Source: an uncultured Collinsella sp. (lineage in GTDB: Bacteria > Actinomycetota > Coriobacteriia > Coriobacteriales > Coriobacteriaceae). From it: a stretch of 49,846 nucleotides of DNA. Below are positions 17,691-29,166 of the stretch, in pieces. The notes under the pieces are model-generated. The model was not told where the DNA came from. It searched no databases and saw only the letters and a list, made by a program, of their open reading frames with translations. Made by a program: the position numbers and the translations under genes. Every line of letters begins with the position of its first letter. Position 1 is the stretch's first letter. The DNA lies in assembly GCA_902496275.1 (NCBI GenBank), contig CABVAC010000010.1:1-49846 (forward strand), in the 5' to 3' direction.

Positions 17691-18125
17691 TGCTGGAATC
17701 CTTTCTGTAAAAGGCCTACAACCCATTAATAACCCGCGTCCGTGCGATACGCGAGTTTATTAAGGTTTATATTCTCTTTATCGCTCATTTTATTCATTTT
17801 GAAAACAGTTGAACGGTGAACGGTCGTTTTTACCCGCTCAGCGTAAGGAATCCCAGCTCACGCATGTTTACGTCATCTACGTGCGACTTTATTTAATTAG
17901 AGCAGAGATTAGGCTGGATTATGCAAACTATATCTTTGCTAAACACATAACGGACACTGCAATTATTTACTCGCACTATACGAGATTCTATGCACTTGCA
18001 AGACAAGTATGCACCCCTGCAATAACACGGGGCTTTTCATCCAACAAAAGGGATAGCCAATCGCGCTTCACTTTGCGGCAAGCGACTGTGAGTTTGCAGT
18101 ATAGAACTTTACCGTCGGGTATTGC
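17691..18125. other. AT-rich intergenic region upstream of the second arcC
   Basis: About 435 nt, clearly lower in GC than the flanks, with no credible gene. It must contain the arcC2 promoter (minus strand) and possibly remnants of displaced DNA. Several A/T-rich hexamers resemble -10 boxes, but none has a convincing partner at 17 nt. No tRNA or known riboswitch was recognised. Confidence 0.4.
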
Positions 18126-18304
18126 ATGAACGCCGTCGACGCCCTCTCGCTCCTGCGCGCCCAGGCAATCGAGAACATCAGCGGCGTCCCCAGTCTTTTT
18201 GCATGGCACCGCGCCGGCTCGATGGCTCTGGGACCTAAGCGAATCTTTGCTATCTGCCAATTTTTGTACGATTTGGGTCAAATCTATTTGCCAATTTTTG
18301 TATG
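18126..18304 (+). pseudogene. Short open frame, possible gene remnant
   Basis: An ATG-initiated 59-codon frame begins MNAVDALSLLRAQAIENISG and runs into the 34-bp repeats, where it ends. The first 35 codons have high-GC third positions like real genes here, while the rest is repeat-derived, so it may be the 5' stub of a disrupted gene. I do not recognise it, and no clear ribosome-binding site precedes it. Confidence 0.25.
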
Positions 18305-18340
18305 ATTAGGGGCAAATCTATTTGCCAATTTTTGTCATTG
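18250..18340 (+). repeat. 34-bp tandem repeat with embedded palindromes
   Basis: Units at 18250-18283, 18284-18317 and 18318-18340 (partial) share CTATTTGCCAATTTTTGT. At the second junction GGCAAAT-CT-ATTTGCC (18311-18326) is a perfect 7-nt-arm palindrome; the first junction has a one-base variant. The array ends about 10 nt before the ATPase start, so it may hold operators or the promoter. Confidence 0.75.
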
Positions 18341-18349
18341 AGGGGTTTT

Positions 18350-19711
18350 ATGCTACGCCGTAAGGTCACTGACAGGCTTTTGAGCTGGAAGAACAACTCC
18401 AATAAAGCGTTGCTTGTTACCGGTGCGCGTCAAATTGGCAAGAGCTATGCGATTCGCGCGTTTGGTAAAGACAACTACGCGTCGTATTTTGAGGCCAATT
18501 TGCTGCTCGATGCCGAGGCAAGAGATGTGCTCATTGGCGCTAAGAACGCCGTTGACTTTATCAACCGCGTTGCCCTTCTTGCGGATGCACCGCTTGTTGA
18601 GGGAGATACGCTTATCTTTGTCGATGAAATACAGGAGTATCCGCAGATCGTCACGCTCATGAAGGCGTTGGTCGAGGACGGGCGCTTTAGCTATGTCTTC
18701 TCGGGGTCTATGCTTGGGACTGAGTTTAAGGGGATCTCTTCTTTCCCGGTGGGGTATGTCGAGCACATTGTTATGCGGCCAATGGATTTTGAAGAGTTTT
18801 GTTGGGCAAACAGCATCAGCGAGAATGTGCTTGCAGACATCCGCAGCTGCCTTGTCGAGAGGCGTCCCGTCGAAAACTATATTCATGAGGCGATGCTCAA
18901 AAACTTTAGAGCTTATATCGTTTGCGGCGGCATGCCGGAGGTCGTACAGAACTATATCGATTCGGGTTATTCACTCGTGAGGACGCGTGAGCTTCAAATT
19001 CAGCTGGTCGATCAGTACAAAAGTGATATCTCTAAATATGCATCGACTCGAGCGTTTAACGTTCGCGCGATTTTCGAACAAATTCCCGTTCAGCTTGAGG
19101 CGGAGTCCCATCGCTTTATCGTCTCGTCTCTAGGCGAGGGAGCTCGTCTTCAAAAATACGAGCAGGATTTCCTATGGCTGGTGAACGCAGGCGTTGGATT
19201 GATGGTCCCCCAGGTGACGGAGGCCCGGAGTCCTCTTAAGAGGACAGAGAAGGCAGCCGCCTTCAAACTATACGAGTCCGATACAGGAATGCTCGCATCG
19301 CGATATCCCGGTAGCATGGCACGCGCTGTATATCTAGATATGAAAACCCCCAACCTCGGCGGTCTCTATGAAAACGTGGTCGCGCAGGAGCTTGTTGCCC
19401 TCGGAGCAGATACGTGGTACTACCAAACACGTGAGGTCGGTGAAGTCGACTTTGTAATCGAAGGCGCCCGAGGACATGTTGTCCCAATCGAAGTCAAATC
19501 GGGCAAGAAAGTTCGAGCACATGCGGCCCTCGATCGCCTGATGAGTGTGGGCGAGTACAAGATTCCCGAGGCCGTTGTGCTGAGCCACGAAAACCTTAGC
19601 GAAGAGGGCAAGATCCTGTACGTTCCAATCTATATGACATTCTGCCTCGATGAGTTTATGGAAAAGGACGACCCCAACAACGATTTCTCATTTGCACCCA
19701 TATCTCTCTAG
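18350..19711 (+). CDS. AAA-family ATPase with DUF4143 domain
   Basis: ATG 18350 follows GAGGGG by 5 nt, and the family N-terminus MLRRKVTDRLLSWKN begins there, giving 453 residues. The AAA_14 domain (about 15-150) has the Walker A variant VTGARQIGKSYA and Walker B LIFVDEIQEYPQ. The DUF4143 domain follows, with the restriction-endonuclease-like tail pattern EVDFVIE...VVPIEVKSGKK near the C-terminus (D, E and K of a PD-(D/E)xK-like site). This family is abundant in gut bacteria and archaea, and its role is not settled; some members behave as mobile or defence-associated genes. Its GC content appears lower than that of its neighbours, and it stands alone between repeats and a terminator. Confidence 0.88.
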   Translation: MLRRKVTDRLLSWKNNSNKALLVTGARQIGKSYAIRAFGKDNYASYFEANLLLDAEARDVLIGAKNAVDFINRVALLADAPLVEGDTLIFVDEIQEYPQIVTLMKALVEDGRFSYVFSGSMLGTEFKGISSFPVGYVEHIVMRPMDFEEFCWANSISENVLADIRSCLVERRPVENYIHEAMLKNFRAYIVCGGMPEVVQNYIDSGYSLVRTRELQIQLVDQYKSDISKYASTRAFNVRAIFEQIPVQLEAESHRFIVSSLGEGARLQKYEQDFLWLVNAGVGLMVPQVTEARSPLKRTEKAAAFKLYESDTGMLASRYPGSMARAVYLDMKTPNLGGLYENVVAQELVALGADTWYYQTREVGEVDFVIEGARGHVVPIEVKSGKKVRAHAALDRLMSVGEYKIPEAVVLSHENLSEEGKILYVPIYMTFCLDEFMEKDDPNNDFSFAPISL

Positions 19712-19760
19712 ATCATCTGAACCAACAACCAAGCCCCCTCCATAACCAAAGTAACGCGTG

Positions 19761-19783
19761 GTTTCGCGGCCGCGCCGCGAAAC
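19761..19783. repeat. GTTTCGCGG palindrome
   Basis: A perfect 9-nt inverted repeat GTTTCGCGG/CCGCGAAAC with a 5-nt loop, between the ATPase stop and the nested terminator. It may be a weak terminator for the ATPase gene, but no T-run follows directly. Confidence 0.45.
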
Positions 19784-19853
19784 AGCGACGGGGACAAAAG
19801 GCCCCCACAACCACGTCCCTCATGCAGCCCCACAATCCAAGGACGTAGTCGTA

Positions 19854-19978
19854 GCAGGATCTGAGGGCTAACCTTTGCGGACACTCCGCAGGACGAAAGA
19901 ACCCCCGCCGCACGTAGTGCGCAGCGGGGGTTCTTTCATGTCCGAGGACGTCCGCGAAGGTTAGCCCTCAGATCCTGC
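19854..19978. terminator. Nested palindrome, bidirectional terminator
   Basis: An outer inverted repeat of 28-nt arms (19854-19881 and 19951-19978, one mismatch that still pairs as G-U in RNA) encloses a perfect 14-nt inner stem GAAAGAACCCCCGC/GCGGGGGTTCTTTC (19895-19937). The latter ends in TTCTTTC in both directions. It separates the plus-strand ATPase from minus-strand nifJ, so bidirectional termination is the simplest reading; the outer arms are longer than termination needs. Confidence 0.7.
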
Positions 19979-19988
19979 GGTGGGAGAC

Positions 19989-23528
<3,540 letters not shown>

Positions 23529-23936
23529 ATACCCCTCTCCTCTCATATAGGTATACAGGCCCCGGCAATCGCCGGGATGTTGGCGTGATGGGATTTACGC
23601 TGTTGCTTCCAATCATCTGGCAGGCAGGCTCAGCAGCAGGTACATGGCGTGGAGAGAAGACATGCCGAGGCGAGGAGCAGCTGATGCGCCCCACAGACCC
23701 GACCGCCCGTCTTGCACATGACCGAGCGCCGCAAAGGCCGCATGCCGGATGCTCCCGGGCACGCCCCGGCGATGGGAAGCGCCCGCAACGGAAATCCGCA
23801 TGCGGGTTTATTGTACCCCGCCGTCAAGTGTAATTTCGGCAAATATAGGCGGGCGGTAAAGGTTTACCTCGGGTGACTGCCAAGGGCCAAAATGGCCCCT
23901 CCATCCCTGGGCGACTGGCCCTGGCGCGCCAAGGAG
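23529..23936 (-). promoter_or_regulatory. nifJ leader and upstream region
   Basis: The DNA upstream of nifJ has no convincing gene. A good -10 hexamer TACAAT lies on the minus strand at 23810-23815, but no matching -35 is visible at 17 nt (TTGACG is only 6 nt away). If used, it would give a leader of nearly 300 nt containing several GC-rich stems, one next to the ribosome-binding site (CCCCGGC/GCCGGGA, about 23560-23578). Leader-based control is possible but unproven. I matched no known riboswitch. Confidence 0.3.
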
Positions 23937-24917
23937 TGTCCCCAAGTGCCGGCAGAAAAGGAACGTCCCTAACTGCCGGCTAGAGGGCGCCGAGCAGGAT
24001 GGCGTAGGTGGTGGATTCGCCGAGTTTGAGCTCGTCGCCGGGGTTAGCTGGGCGGAGCGGCCGGGCTCTACTTGAATACACACACTCGTGGCCCCGTTTA
24101 CCACCACGGTGCCGTTAGTGGACGACAGGTCCTCGACAAACCATGCGCCAGACTCGTCGCACCAGATATGGGCATGGCGGGCCGAGACGTCGTCGCCGAC
24201 GTCGGTAATATCGCCCTCGCCAGTGGCCAGCGCGCCAATCTCAACACCCTGCTCACTCGGCTGAATCCAGCGCGGGGCGCTCACGACAAAACTGTTTTGT
24301 ACGCGCAGCAAGCCCAAGGGGTGCGCCGGGGCGGGTTCGCGTTCGCCCGCGGTCATCGACATGCCAAGCGAACGCGGCGTGGATGTGCCTCCGCCACAGG
24401 TCGCGTGCGCGTAGTCGATGGCATAGTTCACCGAGGACCGCACATCCGCCGAACAACCGACGGCGACAAACAGCACCAGCACGGCCTCGGCGCGCTCGGC
24501 GGGCATGAGTTCCGCCGCCTGGGACAGGCGATCGAGCGCGTTGCGATAGAGATTCGTGTCCTGGTGGCACTCTTCGAGCGCGCGTACCATCGGTTCACCT
24601 GCAGGACCGCACACCATATTGATCACAGCCGTGGAGTCCATGGGATTGCGCTGGCGCAGGGCCAGTTGCGACATAATACGCGCAGCCGAGGTACCGTATT
24701 CGGCAAAGTAGCGCTGCTGAAGCGTGCCGACCGGCGCGCGAACGATAAAGCGGGAAACCCAAGAGCGATCGGCGGCTCGGCTCTGCGGGCTGCGGCCGTC
24801 GGCGAGCGGACGGGACGAAAGCACCAAGCCGCACAGCTCGATATGGCTCAGATGCGCCGCGCGCTTAAAGATGTCAAACATGGCCCCGCATGGGGTGAGC
24901 TCAACTTGAGATGCCAT
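23808..24917 (-). CDS. FHA-domain protein with frameshifted C-terminus
   Basis: A 369-codon frame as it stands. ATG 24917 has AAGGAGG 8 nt upstream and lies 3 nt after the kinase stop. The N-terminal 200 residues are unrecognised. An FHA domain follows (VEIGALATGEGD, DDVSARHAHIWC, FVEDLSSTNGTVVVNG), which binds phosphothreonine. After QLTP the frame turns into low-complexity sequence and then runs through a non-coding 43-bp repeat. In the next frame the sequence reads PGDELKLGESTTYAILLGAL and stops at 23980-23982, exactly the expected end of an FHA domain. One base appears missing from the G4 run at 24040-24043, so the ancestral gene was about 23980-24917. Probable partner of the upstream kinase. 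Confidence 0.75.
   Translation of the reverse strand: MASQVELTPCGAMFDIFKRAAHLSHIELCGLVLSSRPLADGRSPQSRAADRSWVSRFIVRAPVGTLQQRYFAEYGTSAARIMSQLALRQRNPMDSTAVINMVCGPAGEPMVRALEECHQDTNLYRNALDRLSQAAELMPAERAEAVLVLFVAVGCSADVRSSVNYAIDYAHATCGGGTSTPRSLGMSMTAGEREPAPAHPLGLLRVQNSFVVSAPRWIQPSEQGVEIGALATGEGDITDVGDDVSARHAHIWCDESGAWFVEDLSSTNGTVVVNGATSVCIQVEPGRSAQLTPATSSNSANPPPTPSCSAPSSRQLGTFLFCRHLGTLLGAPGPVAQGWRGHFGPWQSPEVNLYRPPIFAEITLDGGVQ
23937..23979. repeat. 43-bp dispersed repeat, copy 2
   Basis: Nearly the same 43-nt unit as at 9362-9404 (TGTCCCCAAGTGCCGGCAG, then AAAGGAACGTCCC). It abuts the ancestral stop codon of the FHA gene, and the frameshifted frame now reads through it. Confidence 0.7.
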
Positions 24918-24920
24918 GAC

Positions 24921-26765
24921 CTAGGCCTCCTTGGTCGTAGAAATAGAATCGGACGATACTTCAACAGGTCCGCCAAAAGTACGGGCAGCTGCGGCTCCAC
25001 CGGCAAGCGGAGTCGCCATCTGGGCTTTTGTGCGTCGCGGTGCCGAAACGGGAAGTTCAAAGGCAAAGCCCATCGCAAGCAAAAACCACGCAAGCGTATA
25101 GGTTGCAACCAGAGCGGCAACAAGGCCGCCCATCACGGCGCGTTGGGAAAATACGCTACATGCAGCCACAACCAGCACCGGAACCTCGCAGGCAGAAAGC
25201 GCAAGCACGCCCTGCAGGAAGCCCGAGCGCCGATCGCGCGCAAGTGCCCCCGCGGCAACGCCGGCTATGCCTGGCAGCGCCAACGCCAGTGCGGCAATAA
25301 TACCCGGTAGCGACCCAGACCACACGAGCGATCCCAAAGTCGCCGTCACGCGAGCGCCCGACGCCAGCAGCGCGGCCGAAACCACGATCACAGCCCAAAC
25401 CACGCCACAGACGACCGTCGCGCCGACCATCAGCGCGCGACGAACCGCGCGGCCAGACGCATCCATGGGGCACGGCGTGAGCGGCTCGCCGCGGAGCGAA
25501 CGGCCGACATTTTGCGCATAGTGGTCACAAAACGCTGAGAGCGCCGCCTCGACCGCCGCCGGCTCGGGACGATCTTTTTGATGGCTGGACAGACAGGCCA
25601 TCACCACGTCGAACAGCTGGGCATCGACAAACGTCAGCGCATCGCGTAGCTCTTCGGAATCCGGCTCAAGCCCTAGCTGCTGGGCCTGCTCGGCCGCAGC
25701 GAGCGCCACATCGGGCTCACGACGAAGCAGCTGAGTCAAATCACAACCGGGCGCATGGGCACCAATGGGATAGTCGGGCCGCGTGTCCATCTTGAGACGG
25801 TAGGGGCTCGCGATGTCGCGCGTCTTTTTGCGCGAACCCGAGGTGCCCGAAGTGCTCGGCGCGGCTTCGTATGGCGCGACGCCGGCAATGAGCTCGTAAA
25901 CCGTGCTTGCCGCGGCATAGACGTCAATCGCCGGCGACATACGCAAAGCGCGCAGGTCGGGAATATCGTCGGTGAGCATCTCGGGCGGGGCATAGGCAAC
26001 CGTCGCGCGACGCAGCGTGGCATAACGCTCCGTAAACGACGCCTTGCCGCCGGTACCGGCCACGGCCGACGCAGGCTCAAGCGCCAGCGACGAGCCAAAG
26101 TCGATCAGGCACAGGTCAAAGGTGCCCTCGGCAAGCTGCCGATCAAGCGGTAGACGCGCCGTGCGCACCATAATATTAGCGGGCGAGATATCGCGATGGA
26201 TAAAGCCCTCGCCCACCAGGCTCATACGGCAGAGCAGATCGAACAGGTCGCGACCCAGACGCGCCGCCACAAGCGGCGACAGGCGTCCGGCATCGTCCAC
26301 GGCAAGTCGCGAACGCAAGCGGGCAAGCGTCTCGCCCTCGACCCATTCCATGACAATTGCAGGCACACCGTCGACCTCGCCCCAGCCATAGAGGCGGGGA
26401 AAGCCCTTAAGGCCCGAAAGGGCGCGATGGCATTCATATTCCTCGCGAAACGCCGCTTTGAACTTGGCGACCAGCGCCTCATGGGCGGCGGCATCGTCAA
26501 ACTCATCGCGCGTCGGCAAGATGAGCTGCTTGAGTGCCACGGCCTCGCCTTGGGCGTTGGCGGCACGCGTCACGCGGCCGATACCGCCACGGCGCATGGC
26601 GGCATCGTCGGCAAACAGCATCGTAAAACGACGCAGATAGGCAGGCAGTTCGTCCTGACCGAGCGCAATGGCCGGCTCAAACCCGTCGACACGCGCCAGG
26701 CGCAGGCCGACCATGGAATCGCGACCGAGCGATTGTGGTGTGGTGGATGCAAGATCGGTCATCAT
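24921..26765 (-). CDS. Membrane Ser/Thr protein kinase with polytopic C-terminus
   Basis: A 614-residue Hanks-type kinase. The domain spans about residues 55-400: ATP-binding lysine in AVALKQLI, catalytic loop GFIHRDISPANIMV, metal-binding LIDFGSS and a PPEM segment in place of the usual APE. The region between catalytic loop and DFG is unusually long. From about residue 445 four hydrophobic helices follow, then a Ser/Thr-rich tail. There are no PASTA or extracellular sensor domains, so any signal must come through the membrane part. Its ATG overlaps the upstream stop (ATGA), and the FHA gene starts 3 nt after its own stop, implying a coupled phospho-signalling unit. Confidence 0.88.
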   Translation of the reverse strand: MMTDLASTTPQSLGRDSMVGLRLARVDGFEPAIALGQDELPAYLRRFTMLFADDAAMRRGGIGRVTRAANAQGEAVALKQLILPTRDEFDDAAAHEALVAKFKAAFREEYECHRALSGLKGFPRLYGWGEVDGVPAIVMEWVEGETLARLRSRLAVDDAGRLSPLVAARLGRDLFDLLCRMSLVGEGFIHRDISPANIMVRTARLPLDRQLAEGTFDLCLIDFGSSLALEPASAVAGTGGKASFTERYATLRRATVAYAPPEMLTDDIPDLRALRMSPAIDVYAAASTVYELIAGVAPYEAAPSTSGTSGSRKKTRDIASPYRLKMDTRPDYPIGAHAPGCDLTQLLRREPDVALAAAEQAQQLGLEPDSEELRDALTFVDAQLFDVVMACLSSHQKDRPEPAAVEAALSAFCDHYAQNVGRSLRGEPLTPCPMDASGRAVRRALMVGATVVCGVVWAVIVVSAALLASGARVTATLGSLVWSGSLPGIIAALALALPGIAGVAAGALARDRRSGFLQGVLALSACEVPVLVVAACSVFSQRAVMGGLVAALVATYTLAWFLLAMGFAFELPVSAPRRTKAQMATPLAGGAAAARTFGGPVEVSSDSISTTKEA

Positions 26766-27667
26766 AGGGCAAGCGCCGCCACGTTATTGTTGAAGTTACC
26801 GAGCGCGACGTCATCATCGCCGTAATGGCCGACCCATTGACATAGGTTGGTGTAACAGCCCCACAGATTGGCATACTGCTGATACCACTTTGACCGGGGC
26901 GAGAATGTCTGACGACCGAACTCGGCTCGAATGACAAACATCTCCCCGACCAGGCTGTCGCACGGCCTGGGATCTCCCGTAGAGTTATAGGTCGAGACCA
27001 CGTCATTGGCACGAGAAACGTAGCCGTCGAGCATGTTGTACTTGGTCACAAGCCAACTGTGAATGCTCTCTTCCTCAGCAGCGGAAAGGCCACCGGAGTT
27101 TGCATCGTTGTCAGTGTTGCCGCCCGTCGAGCCGCCATTTCCAGACCCTCCAGTAGAGGAGCCCGACCCAGAGCCGCCGCTCGAACTCGACGAATTCGAG
27201 CCGGAGCCAGAAGTATCCGAGCTACCGGGCTTTCCGGACTGCTGGGCGTCCTGCTCCTTCTGCTGCTCGACCTTATTCACCGTTGCCGCCACGCTATTGT
27301 TGGACAACCGATCGATGATCTTGGTGTTGGTGAGCACGATGGTTTTGCCATTGGCAAGCGTGACTTCGTTGTCCGGGGCCTCGGCGCCATCCGCATCGTC
27401 GGTGCCAAACGCAATATGCGCGACCACACTTGCCCAAGCATATCCAGTCGTGGTGCCCAGATCACTTTTGACCTCATGCCCCACGCGCGGTTCGCGTGCG
27501 GCATGCGCCTGCATCATGGACGGCACGGTCATGCCATAGGCAGAAACGCCAGCTATGACCAGCACCAGCGAGCACGATAGCAGTGCGTACGCCCGCGGCG
27601 CCAAGCCCAGTCGGCGTCGCATGCGCACCGCGGCGCCGCGCTTTGTCTGAGTGCCACCGGGCCGCAT
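26762..27667 (-). CDS. Secreted or anchored protein with Gly/Ser-rich linker, unknown function
   Basis: A frame opens earlier (27760), but ATG 27667 follows GGAGGAG by 5 nt, giving 301 residues. A basic N-terminus (RMRRRLGLAPR) precedes a hydrophobic segment (YALLSCSLVLVIAGVSAYGM), a signal peptide or anchor. The exported part has an acidic domain, a Lys/Gln/Glu stretch, a Ser/Gly-rich linker of about 60 residues, and a C-terminal domain of about 95 residues with two Cys in WGCYTNLCQWVG. I do not recognise the domains. The 4-nt overlap with the kinase gene suggests it could be that kinase's extracellular sensor or substrate. Confidence 0.7.
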   Translation of the reverse strand: MRPGGTQTKRGAAVRMRRRLGLAPRAYALLSCSLVLVIAGVSAYGMTVPSMMQAHAAREPRVGHEVKSDLGTTTGYAWASVVAHIAFGTDDADGAEAPDNEVTLANGKTIVLTNTKIIDRLSNNSVAATVNKVEQQKEQDAQQSGKPGSSDTSGSGSNSSSSSGGSGSGSSTGGSGNGGSTGGNTDNDANSGGLSAAEEESIHSWLVTKYNMLDGYVSRANDVVSTYNSTGDPRPCDSLVGEMFVIRAEFGRQTFSPRSKWYQQYANLWGCYTNLCQWVGHYGDDDVALGNFNNNVAALAL

Positions 27668-27912
27668 GCGTTCTCCTCCAAGAAAAACACGCCGCTCGGG
27701 AGCGGCGCATTCATTCAAATCCATATTTGAGTGTATCAGCGAACCCAAAAGGTTGCGCAACGAATGGGCAAATTAAGGATGCGAGTGGAAGCATCCATGC
27801 GATAAGCGGATACGAAGCATCTTTGTTGCACAACAAACTTACAGTCGCACAGGGAAATTATGACTACCCCGTGCGGCGCGAGGAAAACATACGGCAGGAG
27901 CAGGCTCGCCAC

Positions 27913-28509
27913 CTAAATCGCGCGACGGGCCTCGATGGCGCGGCCAAGCGTAAGCTCGTCGGCATACTCCAGGTCGCCGCCCACGGGAAGGCCGCTTGCC
28001 AGACGCGACACCTCGACGCCCAACGGCTTGATAGTGCGGGCCAGGTAGCTCGCCGTGGTCTCGCCCTCGATGTTGGGGTTGGTGGCGATGATGACCTCAT
28101 GGATATCCTCGTGGCCCAGACGCGCCAGCAACTCGCGGATGTGCAACTGCTCGGGACCAATCTTGTCCATGGGGCTGATCACGCCGCCCAGCACATGGTA
28201 CAGGCCGTGGTAGCTGCCCGTGCGCTCGATCGCCTGGACGTCGCGCGGCTCGCCCACCACGCAAATGCGAGTGGTATCGCGCATCGGGTCCTGGCAGATG
28301 GAGCACTCATCGGCCGTGGCGTAGTTAAAGCAACGGCTGCAAAAGTGGACCTCCTGCTTAACCTCCAGGATGGCCTCGGCCAGGCGGCGGGCCTCCTCGG
28401 CATCGGCCTCGAGCAGGTAATAGGCGATGCGCTGGGCCGACTTGGGACCAATGCCCGGCAGACGACCCAGTTCATCGAGCAGTTTTTGCAGACTGTGATT
28501 CGCACTCAT
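27913..28509 (-). CDS. recR: Recombination mediator protein RecR
   Basis: A 198-residue protein of the expected length. The helix-hairpin-helix segment LDELGRLPGIGPKSAQRIAYY opens it, followed by a four-Cys zinc finger (CSRCFNYATADECSIC) and a Toprim domain (ICVVGEPRDVQAIER, later IIATNPNIEGETTA). With RecO/RecF it loads RecA at gaps and stalled forks. It starts 13 nt after the ybaB stop, the usual bacterial arrangement. No strong ribosome-binding site precedes ATG 28509, so translational coupling to ybaB is likely. Confidence 0.97.
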   Translation of the reverse strand: MSANHSLQKLLDELGRLPGIGPKSAQRIAYYLLEADAEEARRLAEAILEVKQEVHFCSRCFNYATADECSICQDPMRDTTRICVVGEPRDVQAIERTGSYHGLYHVLGGVISPMDKIGPEQLHIRELLARLGHEDIHEVIIATNPNIEGETTASYLARTIKPLGVEVSRLASGLPVGGDLEYADELTLGRAIEARRAI

Positions 28510-28522
28510 ATATATGCGTGTC

Positions 28523-28843
28523 TTAGAACGGCATGCCCGGGATGTTGAGGCCGCCGGTGATGGCGCCCATCTGCTTGTTGGCGAGCTCGTTGACGCCGCG
28601 GACGGCCTCGTTGACGGCAGCCATGATCATGTCCTGCAGCATATCGACGTCCTCGGGATCGAGGGCATCGGGGTCAATAGTGAGGTTGACGAGCTCCATC
28701 TCGCCGTTAACGGTCACCTTGACCATGCCGCCGCCGGCAGAGGCGTCGACGGTCTGGGACTTGAGGTTCTCCTGCGCGGCGGCAAGCTGCTCCTGCATCT
28801 TGCGAGCCTGCTTCATCATCTGCTGCATGTTCATACCGGCCAT
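28523..28843 (-). CDS. ybaB: YbaB/EbfC nucleoid-associated protein
   Basis: A 106-residue DNA-binding protein. A Met/Gln-rich helix (MQQMMKQARKMQEQLAAAQE) precedes the family core, with VKVTVNGEMELVNLTIDPDAL as its conserved beta-hairpin. It forms dimers that bind DNA and shape the nucleoid. AAAGGAG lies 7 nt before ATG. It precedes recR as usual; dnaX, normally adjacent upstream, is displaced by about 1.4 kb of accessory genes. Confidence 0.95.
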   Translation of the reverse strand: MAGMNMQQMMKQARKMQEQLAAAQENLKSQTVDASAGGGMVKVTVNGEMELVNLTIDPDALDPEDVDMLQDMIMAAVNEAVRGVNELANKQMGAITGGLNIPGMPF

Positions 28844-29166
28844 GATGGCTCCTTTACGTGCGGCCGCGCGACAAGCTGCAAGGGCAGCCGGAGCACGGCG
28901 GGACTTTCAAACTCAAAAATCGTACCACGGCGCGGGGCAAGCAAGCGGGGCAGTCACGCTACCTCAGTCGATATACATGTCCTGGAGTGTGATGCGCCCC
29001 AAGATTATGCAAGGTTGCATAATGTCTCAAACTAAATCTAGCAGGGCCGGAACCCGACATTTTCTGCATCCAGCTAGATAGCAAAATGCCGGACCGCTGC
29101 TCGGGGTGGCGCGCATGACGGCGGGGTATAATCTGATTGCCATAGATAGCAATTTGGAGGTGCCCC
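28844..29166. other. Divergent region between ybaB and a membrane protein gene
   Basis: About 323 nt. The part near 29167 is AT-richer than its surroundings and holds a consensus -10, TATAAT at 29127-29132, about 34 nt before the plus-strand ATG; a good -35 is not evident. Further left, ACATTTTCTGC and GCAAAATGCC flank a CTAGATAG tract and form an imperfect palindrome. I see no RNA gene. Confidence 0.45.

Noticed and set aside
18250..18340. Possible CRISPR remnant or replication iterons
   Set aside because: Units are directly abutting with no spacers, and no replication initiator gene is near; operator-like palindromes explain them better.
23529..23936. Riboswitch in the nifJ leader
   Set aside because: The leader is long and GC-rich with stems, but no known aptamer core (TPP THI box, FMN or others) could be matched.
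27668..27760. Longer N-terminus for the exported protein gene
   Set aside because: The extra 31 codons lack a ribosome-binding site, whereas GGAGGAG sits at the right distance from ATG 27667, where a normal signal-peptide start begins.
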